7,532 nucleotides of DNA from an uncultured Methylococcaceae bacterium (GCA_903903365.1 CAIUYS010000251.1:1-7532); one strand, 5' to 3'; positions 1-5,888 are shown, counted from the stretch's first letter. The notes: generated by a model not told the origin, from the letters alone. Program-made: numbers and translations.

Positions 1-95
1 CCTACCACTATAAAGAATGCCATATTTTTCAACTAAAAATAAAATCCGTTGTAATCCGTATCATCAGTGTTCTATGATTAAGGTCAACATCGACT
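1..95. other. Region downstream of rpoS
   Basis: This is non-coding AT-rich sequence beyond the rpoS stop codon. I see no convincing intrinsic terminator for rpoS, because no GC-rich stem followed by a T-run is present on the minus strand. The hexamer ATCCGT occurs twice ten bases apart around 46-60, which is a minor direct repeat without an evident role. Confidence 0.5.
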
Positions 96-1067
96 TTAAT
101 TAAAAAGGGCTTCAAAACAAAAGCCGTTGGCTTGCAAGATGTCTTTTAATTTTTTTAAGCCTTCTATTTGAATCTGCCTGACTCGTTCCCGGGTCACCTC
201 CAGTTCTTGGGCAACCTGCTCAAGAGTTGCTTCCTCATAACCGCAAATACCATAGCGACGGCAGATAACTTCGCGTTGTTTTTCAGGTAGTTCAAGCATA
301 CATTTAGCAATATTTTCTTTCATATTGTCTTCTTGTATTTGCTCATCGTGCGTTAAACTGTCGGTATCTGAAATAGACTCAATCAACGGCGTGTCAATAT
401 TCTTGGCTCCCGGAATGTCTACAGACGTTACCCGCTCATTGAGTTTGAGCATTTTTTCGACTTTGTCCAGCGGCTTATTCATATAATCAGCGATATCCTG
501 AGCACTGGGATCATGCTCAAGTGATTGCACTAAATGACGCTGCGCCTTAAGGTAAGTATTCATTTCCTTGACAATATGGATCGGTAAACGGATTGTGCGT
601 GTTTGATCCATGATAGCCCGTTCAATAGTTTGTCGTATCCACCAGGTTGCATAAGTCGAAAATCTAAAGCCTCTTTCAGGATCAAATTTTTCAACGGCGC
701 GGATTAAGCCCAGATTTCCTTCCTCAATCAAGTCCAATAAAGGTAATCCTTTGTTCAGGTAGCGGTACGAAATTTTTACTACCAGACGCAAGTTGCTTTC
801 AATCATGACTTTGCGAGCGGTTTTGTCACCTTGCAAGGCAAGAGCGCCATAGGTTTTTTCCTGATCAGCCGTCAGCAGTTTTGATCGACTGAGATCATTC
901 AAATAGGCACGGGTCGCATCAAATTCACCATTGCTGGTAGATTTGTTCGAGATAGCTTCCATTTTTTCAGGTATTACAGCACTATCAATATCTTCGTCAA
1001 GAGATAAATCTTCTTCATCCAGGATAGCAATTTCATCGTGTGATGGGTCAAACAATACGTTATTCAT
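96..1067 (-). CDS. rpoS: RNA polymerase sigma factor RpoS
   Basis: This is the stationary-phase and general stress sigma factor, which binds core RNA polymerase and directs it to stress promoters. At 323 aa it is close to the E. coli length (330 aa). Visible parts are an acidic N-terminus (1-45), region 1.2 from DATRAYLNDL (50-59), and regions 2.1-2.4 from about 85 to 165, including the core-binding stretch LLDLIEEGNLGLIRAVEKFD and the -10 reading stretch FSTYATWWIRQTIERAIM. Region 3 runs from about 165 to 245, and the region 4.2 helix-turn-helix contains TLEQVAQELEVTRERVRQIQ (281-300). K167 in IVKEM aligns with E. coli K173, the residue tied to extended -10 reading and RssB-dependent turnover. 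The short region 1 and the RpoS-like spacing argue against RpoD. ATG is preceded by AGGA at a sensible distance. The gene follows an nlpD-like gene, the order usual in Gammaproteobacteria. Confidence 0.97.
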   Translation of the reverse strand: MNNVLFDPSHDEIAILDEEDLSLDEDIDSAVIPEKMEAISNKSTSNGEFDATRAYLNDLSRSKLLTADQEKTYGALALQGDKTARKVMIESNLRLVVKISYRYLNKGLPLLDLIEEGNLGLIRAVEKFDPERGFRFSTYATWWIRQTIERAIMDQTRTIRLPIHIVKEMNTYLKAQRHLVQSLEHDPSAQDIADYMNKPLDKVEKMLKLNERVTSVDIPGAKNIDTPLIESISDTDSLTHDEQIQEDNMKENIAKCMLELPEKQREVICRRYGICGYEEATLEQVAQELEVTRERVRQIQIEGLKKLKDILQANGFCFEALFN

Positions 1068-1086
1068 ATTAATTTCCTGGTTAATA

Positions 1087-1104
1087 GCCTTTGGTGACTA
1101 AGGC
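1087..1104 (-). promoter_or_regulatory. Small hairpin in the rpoS leader
   Basis: On the minus strand GCCTT and AAGGC flank an eight-base loop, ending 19 bases before the rpoS ATG and just upstream of its ribosome binding site (AGGA, complement at 1075-1078). In E. coli the rpoS leader is folded and opened by small RNAs with Hfq. A similar role here is only a possibility, since a five-pair stem can occur by chance. Confidence 0.3.
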
Positions 1105-1108
1105 ATTC

Positions 1109-1136
1109 AATATCTTTTAAGTAATGTAAATGTCGA
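1109..1136 (-). promoter_or_regulatory. Candidate rpoS promoter
   Basis: On the minus strand a TCGACA hexamer (1131-1136, five of six to the -35 consensus) lies 16 bases from GATATT (1109-1114, four of six to the -10 consensus). It would start transcription roughly 35 bases before the rpoS ATG. The match is modest, and readthrough from the upstream nlpD-like gene is also likely; in E. coli the main rpoS promoter lies inside nlpD. Confidence 0.3.
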
Positions 1137-1282
1137 TGACTTTCCTCCGGAGCCTAATTTCAGAATGTCATAATCGAAATAAACAAATTCGCCAAAATTA
1201 GCGTATCAATAAACTTGCCTGCTTTATTTAGCAATTTGTTCGTATCGGGGTTGATTTTTTCATAATTTAAGCATCGCCACAA

Positions 1283-1298
1283 TAGGTATAAATACCTA
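1283..1298. repeat. Inverted repeat between nlpD-like gene and rpoS
   Basis: TAGGTA and TACCTA flank four bases (TAAA), and the arms extend to seven pairs if the loop closes. It lies 38 bases beyond the nlpD stop in the direction of transcription. No T-run follows on the minus strand, so it is not a normal intrinsic terminator. It could be an operator or a processing site, or it could be chance. Confidence 0.35.
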
Positions 1299-1335
1299 CG
1301 TAATATTACTTATTGACAAAAAAACGAAAAAATGG

Positions 1336-1992
1336 TTATTTTTTTGGGAGAAGTTTTAGAGGATTAATCGGCTTTCCGTTTTTTCTTATTTCGAAATGTA
1401 AAGACGTCCGTTTGATGCCTACGTCCCCCACTTTTGCAATAGCCTGTCCCTTTTCTACGTTTTCTCCCTCATTAACAAGCAGTCGACTATTGTTGGTATA
1501 AGCACTTAAATAAATAGTATTATGCTTAATAATTAGTAGCTTGCCGAAGCCAATCAGGCCTTGTCCCTCATAGACAACCTTTCCTGATTCAGACGCTTTT
1601 ATAAACTGTCCTTGCTTCCCTGCGATATCAATACCTTTATTACGGGATGGAGAAAATTTTTTTACAACTTTTCCTTTTATGGGCCAGCCGAAGTTTAAGG
1701 CTGACATTTTTTCATGTTCAATTGAAGCAATCGATTTGCTACTTTTGATTTCTTTTTCTGGCGAAACATAACTCTTGGGAGGCTGTTTTTTATGGGTATT
1801 TGCAGGAGTCGAGTTTGATTGATTAATTATGGAATTGAGGTTTTTTATCGCTTTTTTGTGTCGGTGTTTATCATCGACAAGATCAGGGTGACTGATTTTA
1901 TCGGGTACATAATAACCCGCAACAGAGACATTTAATGAAGCAAGTGCCATTAATAGCATTATAAAATGGCGCTTTAACGAGTAAAAATACAT
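1336..1992 (-). CDS. nlpD: NlpD-like LytM/M23-family protein, probably an amidase activator
   Basis: This is an exported protein with a LytM (peptidase M23) domain. E. coli NlpD uses a catalytically dead LytM domain to activate the cell-division amidase AmiC. The 218-aa chain has a signal peptide (basic SLKRH, hydrophobic 10-24, SVAG near a cleavage point). A Ser/Lys/Asn-rich linker (about 45-97) leads to the LytM domain at 101-213. That domain shows GWPIKG, NKGIDIAG (118-125), VVYEGQGL, YLSAYTNN (161-168), VGDVGI and LHFEIRKNGKPINPL (198-212), all close to NlpD. The zinc-binding His expected before GxD is Asn118, and the His of NlpD's SAYAH is Asn167; D122 and H199 remain, so hydrolase activity is unlikely. 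Unlike E. coli NlpD (379 aa) it has no LysM domain and no lipobox Cys. It lies directly upstream of rpoS, as nlpD does. The start is uncertain because no clear ribosome binding site precedes the ATG; Met12 is an alternative. Confidence 0.75.
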   Translation of the reverse strand: MYFYSLKRHFIMLLMALASLNVSVAGYYVPDKISHPDLVDDKHRHKKAIKNLNSIINQSNSTPANTHKKQPPKSYVSPEKEIKSSKSIASIEHEKMSALNFGWPIKGKVVKKFSPSRNKGIDIAGKQGQFIKASESGKVVYEGQGLIGFGKLLIIKHNTIYLSAYTNNSRLLVNEGENVEKGQAIAKVGDVGIKRTSLHFEIRKNGKPINPLKLLPKK

Positions 1993-2002
1993 GATGTTAT
2001 TA

Positions 2003-2037
2003 TTTTTTTAACAAGATTTTTTTAACAAGATTTTTTT
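2003..2037. repeat. 14-bp tandem repeat over the J-protein stop codon
   Basis: The unit TTTTTTTAACAAGA occurs at 2003-2016 and again at 2017-2030, followed by a third run of seven T (2031-2037). It covers the last codons and stop of the J-domain gene and its short gap to the nlpD-like gene. It looks like a recent slippage duplication. Confidence 0.85.
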
Positions 2038-2508
2038 AGCTAAATTTATTTTTGCGGCCAAATAATCAGAGCCGCCCCTGTCAGGATGTATTTTTTGCAT
2101 TAATTTGCGGTGAGCGGCAATAATGTCCTGTTCTGATGCCCCCGGTTTTAAACCCAATACGTCATAAGCTTCTTCTACCGACATTTTTCCTTTAGCGCTG
2201 GCCTCACTTTGACGTTGTGACGTGTTTTGTTTTGTACCGGAAAATGCCTGCCATAGTCTTTGTAATTGCGGCGCATAGTGTAGTAATGTTGGCATTAACC
2301 TGACCATGTACGCAATAACCAGACCTACCAGTGCAAACAGCCAGTTTAAGCGTCCGGTTGCTGTTAAATAAAGCAGCACCAGTCCAAAAATACCTAGCAA
2401 GAAAATTCTGGCATATTTAGCCAATACCGAAGGTGATGCTTTTAAAAACGTACGTAAGCCAAAAAATGCAATAATGACCAGCAATAAAATAAGATAAATT
2501 CGAATCAA
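2008..2508 (-). CDS. Membrane-anchored J-domain protein, Pam18/TIM14-like
   Basis: This is a co-chaperone expected to stimulate a DnaK-type Hsp70 at the inner membrane; its client is unknown. The 166-aa chain has hydrophobic segments at about 3-18, 33-50 and 53-70, a polar linker (90-108), and a C-terminal J domain (109-162). The J domain holds the HPD motif at 141-143 in KIHPDRGGSDYLAAKINLAKKIL. The short form ending soon after HPD, with GGS and AAKIN, resembles mitochondrial Pam18/TIM14 rather than classic DnaJ; there is no G/F region or zinc finger. It differs from DjlA by the placement of the membrane segments and the lack of a TerB-like central region. The start is TTG, supported by GGGAG six bases upstream. 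It is the first gene of the minus-strand block, 15 bp before the nlpD-like gene. Its last residues come from the 14-bp tandem repeat. Confidence 0.85.
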   Translation of the reverse strand: MIRIYLILLLVIIAFFGLRTFLKASPSVLAKYARIFLLGIFGLVLLYLTATGRLNWLFALVGLVIAYMVRLMPTLLHYAPQLQRLWQAFSGTKQNTSQRQSEASAKGKMSVEEAYDVLGLKPGASEQDIIAAHRKLMQKIHPDRGGSDYLAAKINLAKKILLKKSC

Positions 2509-2595
2509 TGTTTTCTCCCGTATTAATAATGATCCCTAGTCAATAATACCTTAGAATAAGCTATCCCACGATAACAGTCTGATGAATTGATTACT
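2509..2595. promoter_or_regulatory. Divergent promoter region, J-protein gene / mobB
   Basis: Two transcription units diverge from this short gap, so promoters in both directions are expected here. On the minus strand TATTAT (complement at 2543-2548) is a fair -10 box, about 35 bases before the TTG start, but no good -35 box stands at the right distance. On the plus strand TAGAAT (2552-2557) is a possible -10 box, also without a clear -35. The boxes are suggestions; the need for promoters follows from the layout. Confidence 0.4.
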
Positions 2596-3120
2596 ATGCT
2601 ACATGCTTATGTCCCCTTATTAGGTTTTGCCGCTTTTAGCGGAACCGGTAAAACGACGCTACTGACCCAAATCATCCCCATTTTAAAGCGCCATGGCTTG
2701 CGTATCGGTTTAATCAAACACAGCCATCATAATTTCCAAATAGACCAGCCAGGCAAAGACAGTTTCCGCTTACGAGAGGCAGGAGCTTCGCCCGTTATGC
2801 TGGTATCTACACATCGTCGAGCCATCATTACCGAAATCACGCCAGAACAAGAACCCCGACTGGATGATCAGTTAAAGCTGTTTGATCAATCCGAGCTGGA
2901 TCTAATTTTAGTTGAAGGATTTAAAGCCGAACCATTTTCTAAAATTGAATTACATCGCCCCTCACTTAACAAGCCCTTACTGTATCCGAATGATCCGAAT
3001 ATTATTGCCATTGCTTCTGATATTGAACTGGAAACGCCAGACACTCTAACCCAACTGGATATCAATCAGCCTGAAATGATAGCCGCTTTTATTTTAAATC
3101 AATTTATGGGGCATTTATGA
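2596..3120 (+). CDS. mobB: Molybdopterin-guanine dinucleotide biosynthesis adaptor MobB
   Basis: MobB is a GTP-binding partner of MobA in the last step of bis-MGD cofactor synthesis. With 174 aa it matches the size of E. coli MobB and aligns along its whole length: PLLGFAAFSGTGKTTLL (7-23) carries the P-loop with K19 and T20. GLIKHSHH (38-45), PGKDSFRLREAGA (52-64), LDLILVEGFK (101-110) and IIAIASD (136-142) are family signatures. A TTG nine bases upstream (2587) is an alternative start; I chose the ATG at 2596 because E. coli MobB begins just before PLLAFAAWSG and neither site has a good ribosome binding site. Its stop overlaps the moeA start by ATGA, so the two are translationally coupled. 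mobA is not in the window. Confidence 0.93.
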   Translation: MLHAYVPLLGFAAFSGTGKTTLLTQIIPILKRHGLRIGLIKHSHHNFQIDQPGKDSFRLREAGASPVMLVSTHRRAIITEITPEQEPRLDDQLKLFDQSELDLILVEGFKAEPFSKIELHRPSLNKPLLYPNDPNIIAIASDIELETPDTLTQLDINQPEMIAAFILNQFMGHL

Positions 3121-4367
3121 TTGACTTATGCAGTCAGGAGTCCAAGCCTTTACTATCTGTTGATGAGGCATTGGCTACTATTAAAGCAGCCGTTTATGCC
3201 GTCGAAGAATCAGAAAAAGTGGTCTTAAAAAATGCCTTGGGGCGAGTACTGTCAGAGCCGGTGTATTCTGCTATCAATAGCCCTCACGACAGAAATGCTG
3301 CCATGGACGGCTATGCTTTTTCCAGTCAGGCTATTAGTCATGAGCAGTCTTTCACACTGAATTTGGTAGGGACTTCATGGGCAGGTCGGCCTTTTACCGG
3401 ATTGTTGCAACCCGGGCAATGTATCCGAATTTTTACCGGTGCGGTCGTGCCGGAACACGCTGATTCGGTCGTCATGCAGGAGCAGGTGCAGGTTAATGGA
3501 CAAACGATTTGTTTTTCAGCAAATACACCGACAGGGCAACATATCAGACAAGTGGGTGAAGATATAAAACAAGGTGTCTTACTTTTGGCCCCTCCCAAAA
3601 AGTTGAATGCCATTGATCTGGGTTTATTGGCTTCGGCCGGAATTGATGAAGTGACTGTTAAACGGCCGGTAAGAATAGCCTTTTTTTCAACGGGTGACGA
3701 GTTAACGGCATTGGGTCAGCCTTTGGCATCAGGGCAAATATACGACAGTAATCGGTATACCTTATGCGGACTGTTAACGGATGCCTGCTACCGTGTAACG
3801 GATAGAGGCGTGATTGCTGATAACAGGCAGTTGCTGGAGGAAAGTTTTATAGAGGCCGCAAAAAACCATGATGTCATTATTACTACCGGTGGTGCCTCAG
3901 TAGGTGAAGCGGATTATGTTAAAGAAATACTGGAGCGCTGCGGCAATGTCAATTTCTGGAAGCTGGCGATAAAACCCGGAAAACCGTTGGCTTTTGGAAA
4001 AATAGGGGACTGTTGTTTTTTTGGACTGCCCGGTAACCCGGTGGCCGTTATTGTCACGTTTAAATACCTGGTCGCACCTGCACTTAGGCAATTGTCCGGC
4101 GCACCGGAAGCAAAATCGTTTCAATTAACGGCAACCTGTACGATGCCGCTAAAAAAAGCGCCGGGGCGACAAGATTACCAGCGGGGTATTTTAACCCAAG
4201 ATCAAACCGGCGAATTTTTTGTGGCCTCCTCGGGCAAGCAAGGTTCAAACATACTCAGTTCCATGAGTCACGCTAATTGTTATATCGTTTTACCCACTGA
4301 ATGCACCGGTGTTAAAGCGGGTGACAAGGTCAGGGTTGATCTTATTGGGGATATAGATCTTATTTAG
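3117..4367 (+). CDS. moeA: Molybdopterin molybdenumtransferase MoeA
   Basis: MoeA inserts molybdate into adenylated molybdopterin to make molybdenum cofactor, in the cytoplasm. The 416-aa length is normal (E. coli 411). The N-terminal part has HDRNAAMDGYAF (57-68), which matches the DxSAMDGYA signature with Ser replaced by Ala. RIFTGAVVPEHADSVVMQE (104-122) and GEDI (147-150) follow. The molybdopterin-binding domain (about 185-330) shows FFSTGDEL (189-196), GQIYDSN (206-212), TTGGASVGEADYVK (256-269), KLAIKPGKPLAFG (282-294) and FGLPGNPVAV (302-311). A C-terminal domain IV of about 75 aa completes the fold. It starts inside the mobB stop codon with GGGG just upstream. Its products would serve molybdoenzymes encoded elsewhere. 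There is no obvious intrinsic terminator directly after it. Confidence 0.96.
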   Translation: MIDLCSQESKPLLSVDEALATIKAAVYAVEESEKVVLKNALGRVLSEPVYSAINSPHDRNAAMDGYAFSSQAISHEQSFTLNLVGTSWAGRPFTGLLQPGQCIRIFTGAVVPEHADSVVMQEQVQVNGQTICFSANTPTGQHIRQVGEDIKQGVLLLAPPKKLNAIDLGLLASAGIDEVTVKRPVRIAFFSTGDELTALGQPLASGQIYDSNRYTLCGLLTDACYRVTDRGVIADNRQLLEESFIEAAKNHDVIITTGGASVGEADYVKEILERCGNVNFWKLAIKPGKPLAFGKIGDCCFFGLPGNPVAVIVTFKYLVAPALRQLSGAPEAKSFQLTATCTMPLKKAPGRQDYQRGILTQDQTGEFFVASSGKQGSNILSSMSHANCYIVLPTECTGVKAGDKVRVDLIGDIDLI

Positions 4368-4381
4368 AAATGAAATAAAAT

Positions 4382-4465
4382 AACGTGAATATTTCCTTTT
4401 TGTTATTATTCCTACTGTGACCCGATATCGCTTAATGTGGCGATTAAAAGGCCTGGGTTCACGTT
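4382..4465 (+). promoter_or_regulatory. Leader with mutually exclusive inverted repeats
   Basis: AACGTGAA (4382-4389) is perfectly complementary to TTCACGTT (4458-4465). The same right-hand segment can instead pair with GTGACCC (4417-4423) against GGGTTCAC (4455-4462) with one bulged T, enclosing a further ATCGC/GCGAT stem. The two folds exclude each other. This could act as an attenuator or operator between moeA and the dehydrogenase gene, or be chance in AT-rich DNA. Confidence 0.3.
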
Positions 4466-4489
4466 CCTTCTTAATGCTATATAAAGAAT

Positions 4490-4513
4490 CACTCCCGCTG
4501 TTTGGCGAGAGTG
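4490..4513 (+). promoter_or_regulatory. Hairpin just upstream of the isocitrate dehydrogenase gene
   Basis: Two nine-base arms (4490-4498 and 4505-4513) pair with a single C-A mismatch around a six-base loop. The following TTAATTAAA is a poor T-tract, so it is at best a weak terminator for moeA. It ends 13 bases before the ribosome binding site and may instead shape or protect the 5' end of the mRNA. Confidence 0.45.
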
Positions 4514-4536
4514 TTAATTAAACTGTGGAGATAATT

Positions 4537-5547
4537 ATGCACAAGGTTACGTTGATAAAAGGTGATGGTATTGGTCCTTCGATTATGGATGAGGCCGTAA
4601 AAGTTATTGATGCCTCAGGCGTAAAAATTCACTGGGAAGAAGCGTATGCCGGATTGGCTGCTTTTGAAAAATTTGGCACACCGTTGCCCGATGAGACACT
4701 GGCATCGTTTGATAAAACCCGCTTGGCCTTTAAAGGCCCCTTGACGACCGTTGTGGGAACCGGATTTAGAAGTATTAATGTAGCCTTGCGTCAGCAATAC
4801 GAACTGTATGCCAATGTACGTCCGGCTAAAAGTTGGCCAGGCATAAAAACGCGTTACGAAGATGTTGATATTGTTATTGTCAGGGAAAATACCGAAGGAC
4901 TCTACGCAGGACTTGAGCATTATCTGACGCCTAAAAAAGATATTGCCGAAAGTTTGGCGGTAGTTACCCGGGTAGCTTCACAACGTGTTATCGAGTATGC
5001 CTTTAAATATGCACGCGATAATCATCGTAAAAAAGTAACGGTTTGTCATAAAGCCAATATCTTAAAATATACCCAAGGTTTGTTTCTGGATGTTGCCAGA
5101 GAAACCGCAGCGCGTTATCCCGATATTCAGTTTGACGAGAAAATCGTGGATGCCGCTTGTATGCACATGGTCATGAATCCGCAGCAATTTGATGTGGTGG
5201 TGACTACCAATATGTTCGGTGATATTTTATCGGATTTAACAGCCGGTCTGGTCGGTGGACTGGGTTTGATTCCAGGTGCCAATATTGGTGATGATGCGGC
5301 TCTATTTGAAGCAGTGCATGGCAGTGCGCCCGATATTACCGGAAAAAACCTGGCTAACCCGATTGCCGTTATCATGGCAGGCGTTATGATGTTAAACCAT
5401 CTGGGCGAAACCGAAGCTGCCGAGCGTATTAAAACAGCGGTTGAAAAAGTCGTTAATGAGGGCAAGTTCGTTACCCAAGACCTTAATCCAGAATCTACCT
5501 GTGGAACGGTCGAAATGGGTAATGCGATTGTGAGAGCTTTGGGGTAA
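4537..5547 (+). CDS. idh: Isocitrate dehydrogenase, NAD-type
   Basis: This enzyme oxidatively decarboxylates isocitrate to 2-oxoglutarate in the TCA cycle. The 336-aa chain is the short form of the isocitrate/isopropylmalate dehydrogenase family. GDGIGP (9-14) opens the fold. GFRSINVALRQQYELYANVRP (76-96) holds the substrate Ser79, Asn81, Arg85 and Arg95. RENTEGLYAGLEH (117-129) carries Arg117 and catalytic Tyr124, and HKAN has Lys172. The metal-site stretch NMFGDILSDLTAG (225-237) includes Asp229 and Asp233. In HGSAPDITGKNLANP (261-275) an Asp-Ile pair replaces the Lys-Tyr of NADP enzymes, which indicates NAD use. The SINVALRQ motif fits isocitrate rather than isopropylmalate, whose enzymes lack that Ser. 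Homoisocitrate dehydrogenase is a less likely alternative. I place the start at ATG 4537 with GGAG (4527-4530) six bases upstream; an in-frame GTG at 4525 would swallow that site. It is transcribed alone, downstream of moeA. Confidence 0.9.
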   Translation: MHKVTLIKGDGIGPSIMDEAVKVIDASGVKIHWEEAYAGLAAFEKFGTPLPDETLASFDKTRLAFKGPLTTVVGTGFRSINVALRQQYELYANVRPAKSWPGIKTRYEDVDIVIVRENTEGLYAGLEHYLTPKKDIAESLAVVTRVASQRVIEYAFKYARDNHRKKVTVCHKANILKYTQGLFLDVARETAARYPDIQFDEKIVDAACMHMVMNPQQFDVVVTTNMFGDILSDLTAGLVGGLGLIPGANIGDDAALFEAVHGSAPDITGKNLANPIAVIMAGVMMLNHLGETEAAERIKTAVEKVVNEGKFVTQDLNPESTCGTVEMGNAIVRALG

Positions 5548-5616
5548 ATAAACGCCTAAACACCCAAGGATTTTTAAGGTCGTTATTGCATTAATAATCT
5601 TGTAAGTATTCAGTCC

Positions 5617-5658
5617 CCCTCGCTTTGCTCGTCCGCCTTTGAAAAAAGTGTGCGAGGG
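5617..5658. repeat. Inverted repeat CCCTCGC/GCGAGGG
   Basis: Seven-base perfect arms at 5617-5623 and 5652-5658 enclose 28 bases, which themselves contain a CTTT-GAAA-AAAG mini-hairpin. The plus-strand sequence after it (TAATAATTTTATTT) is T-rich but broken. It is 70 bp past the isocitrate dehydrogenase stop, so it may assist termination, or it may be a degraded repeat element. Confidence 0.5.
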
Positions 5659-5680
5659 TAATAATTTTATTTAAGCATAC

Positions 5681-5747
5681 AACTGGAGTAAAACCGCTTT
5701 AGCCGTTTTTACAGGCAATAGCTGAAGCGCTTGTACTCCAGTTTTTT
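5681..5747 (+). terminator. Long hairpin with T-run, likely terminator
   Basis: AACTGGAGTA (5681-5690) pairs perfectly with TACTCCAGTT (5734-5743). Inside, CGCTTTAGC (5695-5703) pairs with GCTGAAGCG (5721-5729) with one G-T wobble. The four bases between on each side give two A-T pairs and two mismatches, so the stem is about 23 positions long with a 17-base loop. Six T (5742-5747) follow on the plus strand. This fits a strong intrinsic terminator about 130 bp past the isocitrate dehydrogenase stop. The unusual stem length also suits a repeated palindromic element or a small structured RNA. Confidence 0.65.
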
Positions 5748-5806
5748 AATAACTTGCGCTTAACTTAACGGCATTGGAGCTGCGGGCGATTTATCTAATA
5801 AAATCT

Positions 5807-5836
5807 CCCCTAATCTCTTTGTCAAAGATGGGGGGG
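5807..5836. repeat. C-rich/G-rich imperfect palindrome
   Basis: CCCC (5807-5810) faces a run of eight G (5830-5837), with TCTTT-GTC-AAAGA (5816-5828) as the inner stem and a few unpaired bases between. Related C-rich palindromes with a CTTTG/CAAAG centre are seen as dispersed intergenic repeats in many bacterial genomes. I cannot confirm other copies from this window. Confidence 0.45.
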
Positions 5837-5857
5837 CTGAATAGCTGCACTTAAGTT

Positions 5858-5888
5858 GACCTGACAGGTTTATAAAACCTGCCAGGTC
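5858..5888. repeat. Near-perfect 14-bp palindrome around ATA
   Basis: GACCTGACAGGTTT (5858-5871) and AAACCTGCCAGGTC (5875-5888) form a stem with a single A-C mismatch (5864/5882) and a three-base loop. No T-run follows on either strand. It resembles dispersed CAGGTTT/AAACCTG intergenic palindromes known from other bacteria, and lies about 90 bp beyond the rimK stop. Confidence 0.7.

Noticed and set aside
1144..1153. Strong ribosome-binding-like GGAGGA on the minus strand upstream of rpoS
   Set aside because: No usable start codon lies at a proper distance and no open frame follows; it overlaps the small palindrome CTCCGGAG.
1313..1501. 62-aa open frame on the plus strand
   Set aside because: It lies mostly antisense to the nlpD-like gene, has no homology I recognise and no ribosome binding site; it is a shadow frame.
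3338..3613. 91-aa open frame on the minus strand inside moeA
   Set aside because: It is antisense to strongly conserved MoeA sequence and is rich in Cys and Pro as expected of a shadow frame.
3897..4124. 75-aa open frame on the minus strand inside moeA
   Set aside because: It is antisense to the MoeA motifs TTGGASVGEADY and GLPGNPVAV; there is no independent evidence for a gene.
4615..4920. 101-aa open frame on the minus strand inside the isocitrate dehydrogenase gene
   Set aside because: It is antisense to conserved catalytic motifs and carries no recognisable domain.
5127..5465. 112-aa open frame on the minus strand inside the isocitrate dehydrogenase gene
   Set aside because: It is antisense to the metal-site and coenzyme motifs; a shadow of a well-supported gene.
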